Assembly (NCBI GenBank): GCA_035291605.1
Contig: DATDRS010000293.1
Location: 1-5,888, forward strand
Reading direction: 5' to 3'
Origin: DATDRS01 sp035291605
GTDB taxonomy: Bacteria; Chloroflexota; Anaerolineae; Anaerolineales; UBA6663
Length of the DNA stretch: 5,888 nucleotides
Shown here piece by piece: positions 5,136-5,888 of this stretch (within the stretch, counting starts at the first letter, position 1; each line of letters begins with the position of its first letter). Under the pieces are notes generated by a model. That model worked only from the letters and a program-made list of their open reading frames with translations, made no database searches and had not been told where the DNA came from. The translations under genes were made by a program, and so were the position numbers.

Positions 5136-5888
5136 TTATTCTCCTTCAGGCGAAGTCGGGCGCGGCGCGGGCGCGGCCCGGCGCTCACTGCGCGCATACG
5201 CCCAGCGCAAGAGCAGCGGCGTGATCACGGTCGTCACCAGCACCACGAGCACAATCTCGGCAAAGACCACATCGTCAATCAGCCCCTCATTTAACCCCAC
5301 GCTCGCGACGATCAACCCCACTTCGCCGCGCGAGACCATGCCGATCCCCAACCGCAGGGACTCAGTCCGGCTAAGCCCCCCCCACCAGGCCCCCAGCCCG
5401 CTCCCCACGATTTTGCTGACGACGGCGACGAGGATCAGCGCCAGCCCGAAGAGCAGCCCGCTCCCGGTCACCGCGCGCGCATCCGCCTCCAGGCCGATGC
5501 TCACGAAAAAGAGCGGGACGAAAAAGCCGTAGGTGAGCGCCGAAAAACTGTGCTCGATCTCCTGCTTCAGCGGCAAACGCGCAAACGCCAGCCCGACCAG
5601 GAATGCGCCCGTAATCGCGGCGATGCCTCCCAGCACTTCGGCGGCCCAGGCGTACACCAGCGCCACGACGATGACGAAGGACATCAGCCCCTGGGTGATG
5701 GGCAAACGCACGACCCACCCGGTCAGGCGCGGGATCAAGAAGAATCCCAGCGCAACGGCCACGAGCAGGTAGACGCCCATGCGCGCGAAGACGAGCGCCA
5801 CGCCGCCGAGGCCCCCGGAGGCCTCCATGCCGAGCGCGAGGAACACGGACAGCACCAGGATCACCAGCACGTCGTCAATCACGGCTGC
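5136..5888 (-). CDS. CPA2/Kef-type Na+(K+)/H+ antiporter, C-terminal part (5' end cut)
   Basis: The visible 250 residues begin AAVIDDVLVILVL. VIDD is the two-aspartate ion-binding motif of electrogenic CPA2 antiporters (as in NapA/Kef-like proteins). The segment before it lies outside the window, and the GTG at 5882 is therefore not a start. Further family marks are ITGAFLVGLAFA (92-103), FVPLFFVSIGLEAD (123-136) and GMVSRGEVGLIVA (183-195) with the conserved arginine R187. Several hydrophobic helices follow the DD motif. The protein stops about 20 residues after the last membrane helix, with a short charged, proline-rich tail, so it lacks the C-terminal TrkA-N/KTN domain of KefB/C in this gene. 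Regulation may come instead from the PII-like protein encoded four bases downstream (inference). Cation choice between Na+ and K+ cannot be read from the sequence. Confidence 0.92.
   Translation of the reverse strand, partial: AAVIDDVLVILVLSVFLALGMEASGGLGGVALVFARMGVYLLVAVALGFFLIPRLTGWVVRLPITQGLMSFVIVVALVYAWAAEVLGGIAAITGAFLVGLAFARLPLKQEIEHSFSALTYGFFVPLFFVSIGLEADARAVTGSGLLFGLALILVAVVSKIVGSGLGAWWGGLSRTESLRLGIGMVSRGEVGLIVASVGLNEGLIDDVVFAEIVLVVLVTTVITPLLLRWAYARSERRAAPAPRPTSPEGE
5141..5144 (-). promoter_or_regulatory. Ribosome binding site of the PII-like gene
   Basis: GGAG within AAGGAGAATAA on the minus strand lies in the last codons of the antiporter gene, nine bases before the ATG at 5131. It decides the start at 5131 over the longer frame. 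Confidence 0.7.

Overview
The window is visibly GC-rich and densely coded. Every gene I can support lies on the minus strand, so gene order reads from high to low coordinates. It looks like a bacterial chromosome. The GC-rich codon use, a GTG start, a GT81-type glucosyl-3-phosphoglycerate synthase and the two kinds of short structured repeat (GTAGAGA...TCTCTAC and CCTGAGCGAAG-type) remind me of Chloroflexota (Anaerolineae-like). That assignment is an inference and cannot be proven from this window.

Layout in transcription order. (1) 5888-5136: C-terminal part of a CPA2/Kef-type Na+(K+)/H+ antiporter, cut by the window edge just before its VIDD ion-binding motif. (2) 5131-4775: a 118-aa small protein, probably PII-like, four bases after the antiporter stop and with its ribosome binding site inside the antiporter's last codons. 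(3) 4774-4593: a 182-base non-coding leader with inverted repeats that could pair in competing ways. (4) 4592-4119: a stand-alone protein with two CBS domains. (5) 4122-2833: an ArsB/NhaD-type (ion transporter superfamily) permease. (6) 2833-1556: a GT4 glycosyltransferase. (7) 1559 to beyond position 1: a fusion of two universal-stress (Usp) domains to a glucosyl-3-phosphoglycerate synthase (GpgS), cut by the window edge. Genes 4 to 7 overlap by 4, 1 and 4 bases (GTGA, TGATG, ATGA), so they almost certainly form one translationally coupled operon.

Taken together this looks like a salt or osmotic stress locus. One part is cation/proton exchange with a PII-like partner. The other is a permease with a CBS-domain regulator, followed by enzymes for a glucosylglycerate-type compatible solute, possibly mannosylglucosylglycerate if the GT4 enzyme is MggA-like. 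The most unusual item is the Usp-Usp-GpgS fusion, which would tie a stress-sensor-like module covalently to the first committed step of solute synthesis. Other points of interest are a 47-base palindromic repeat that appears to have inserted in frame into the GT4 gene, and the leader in front of the CBS gene.
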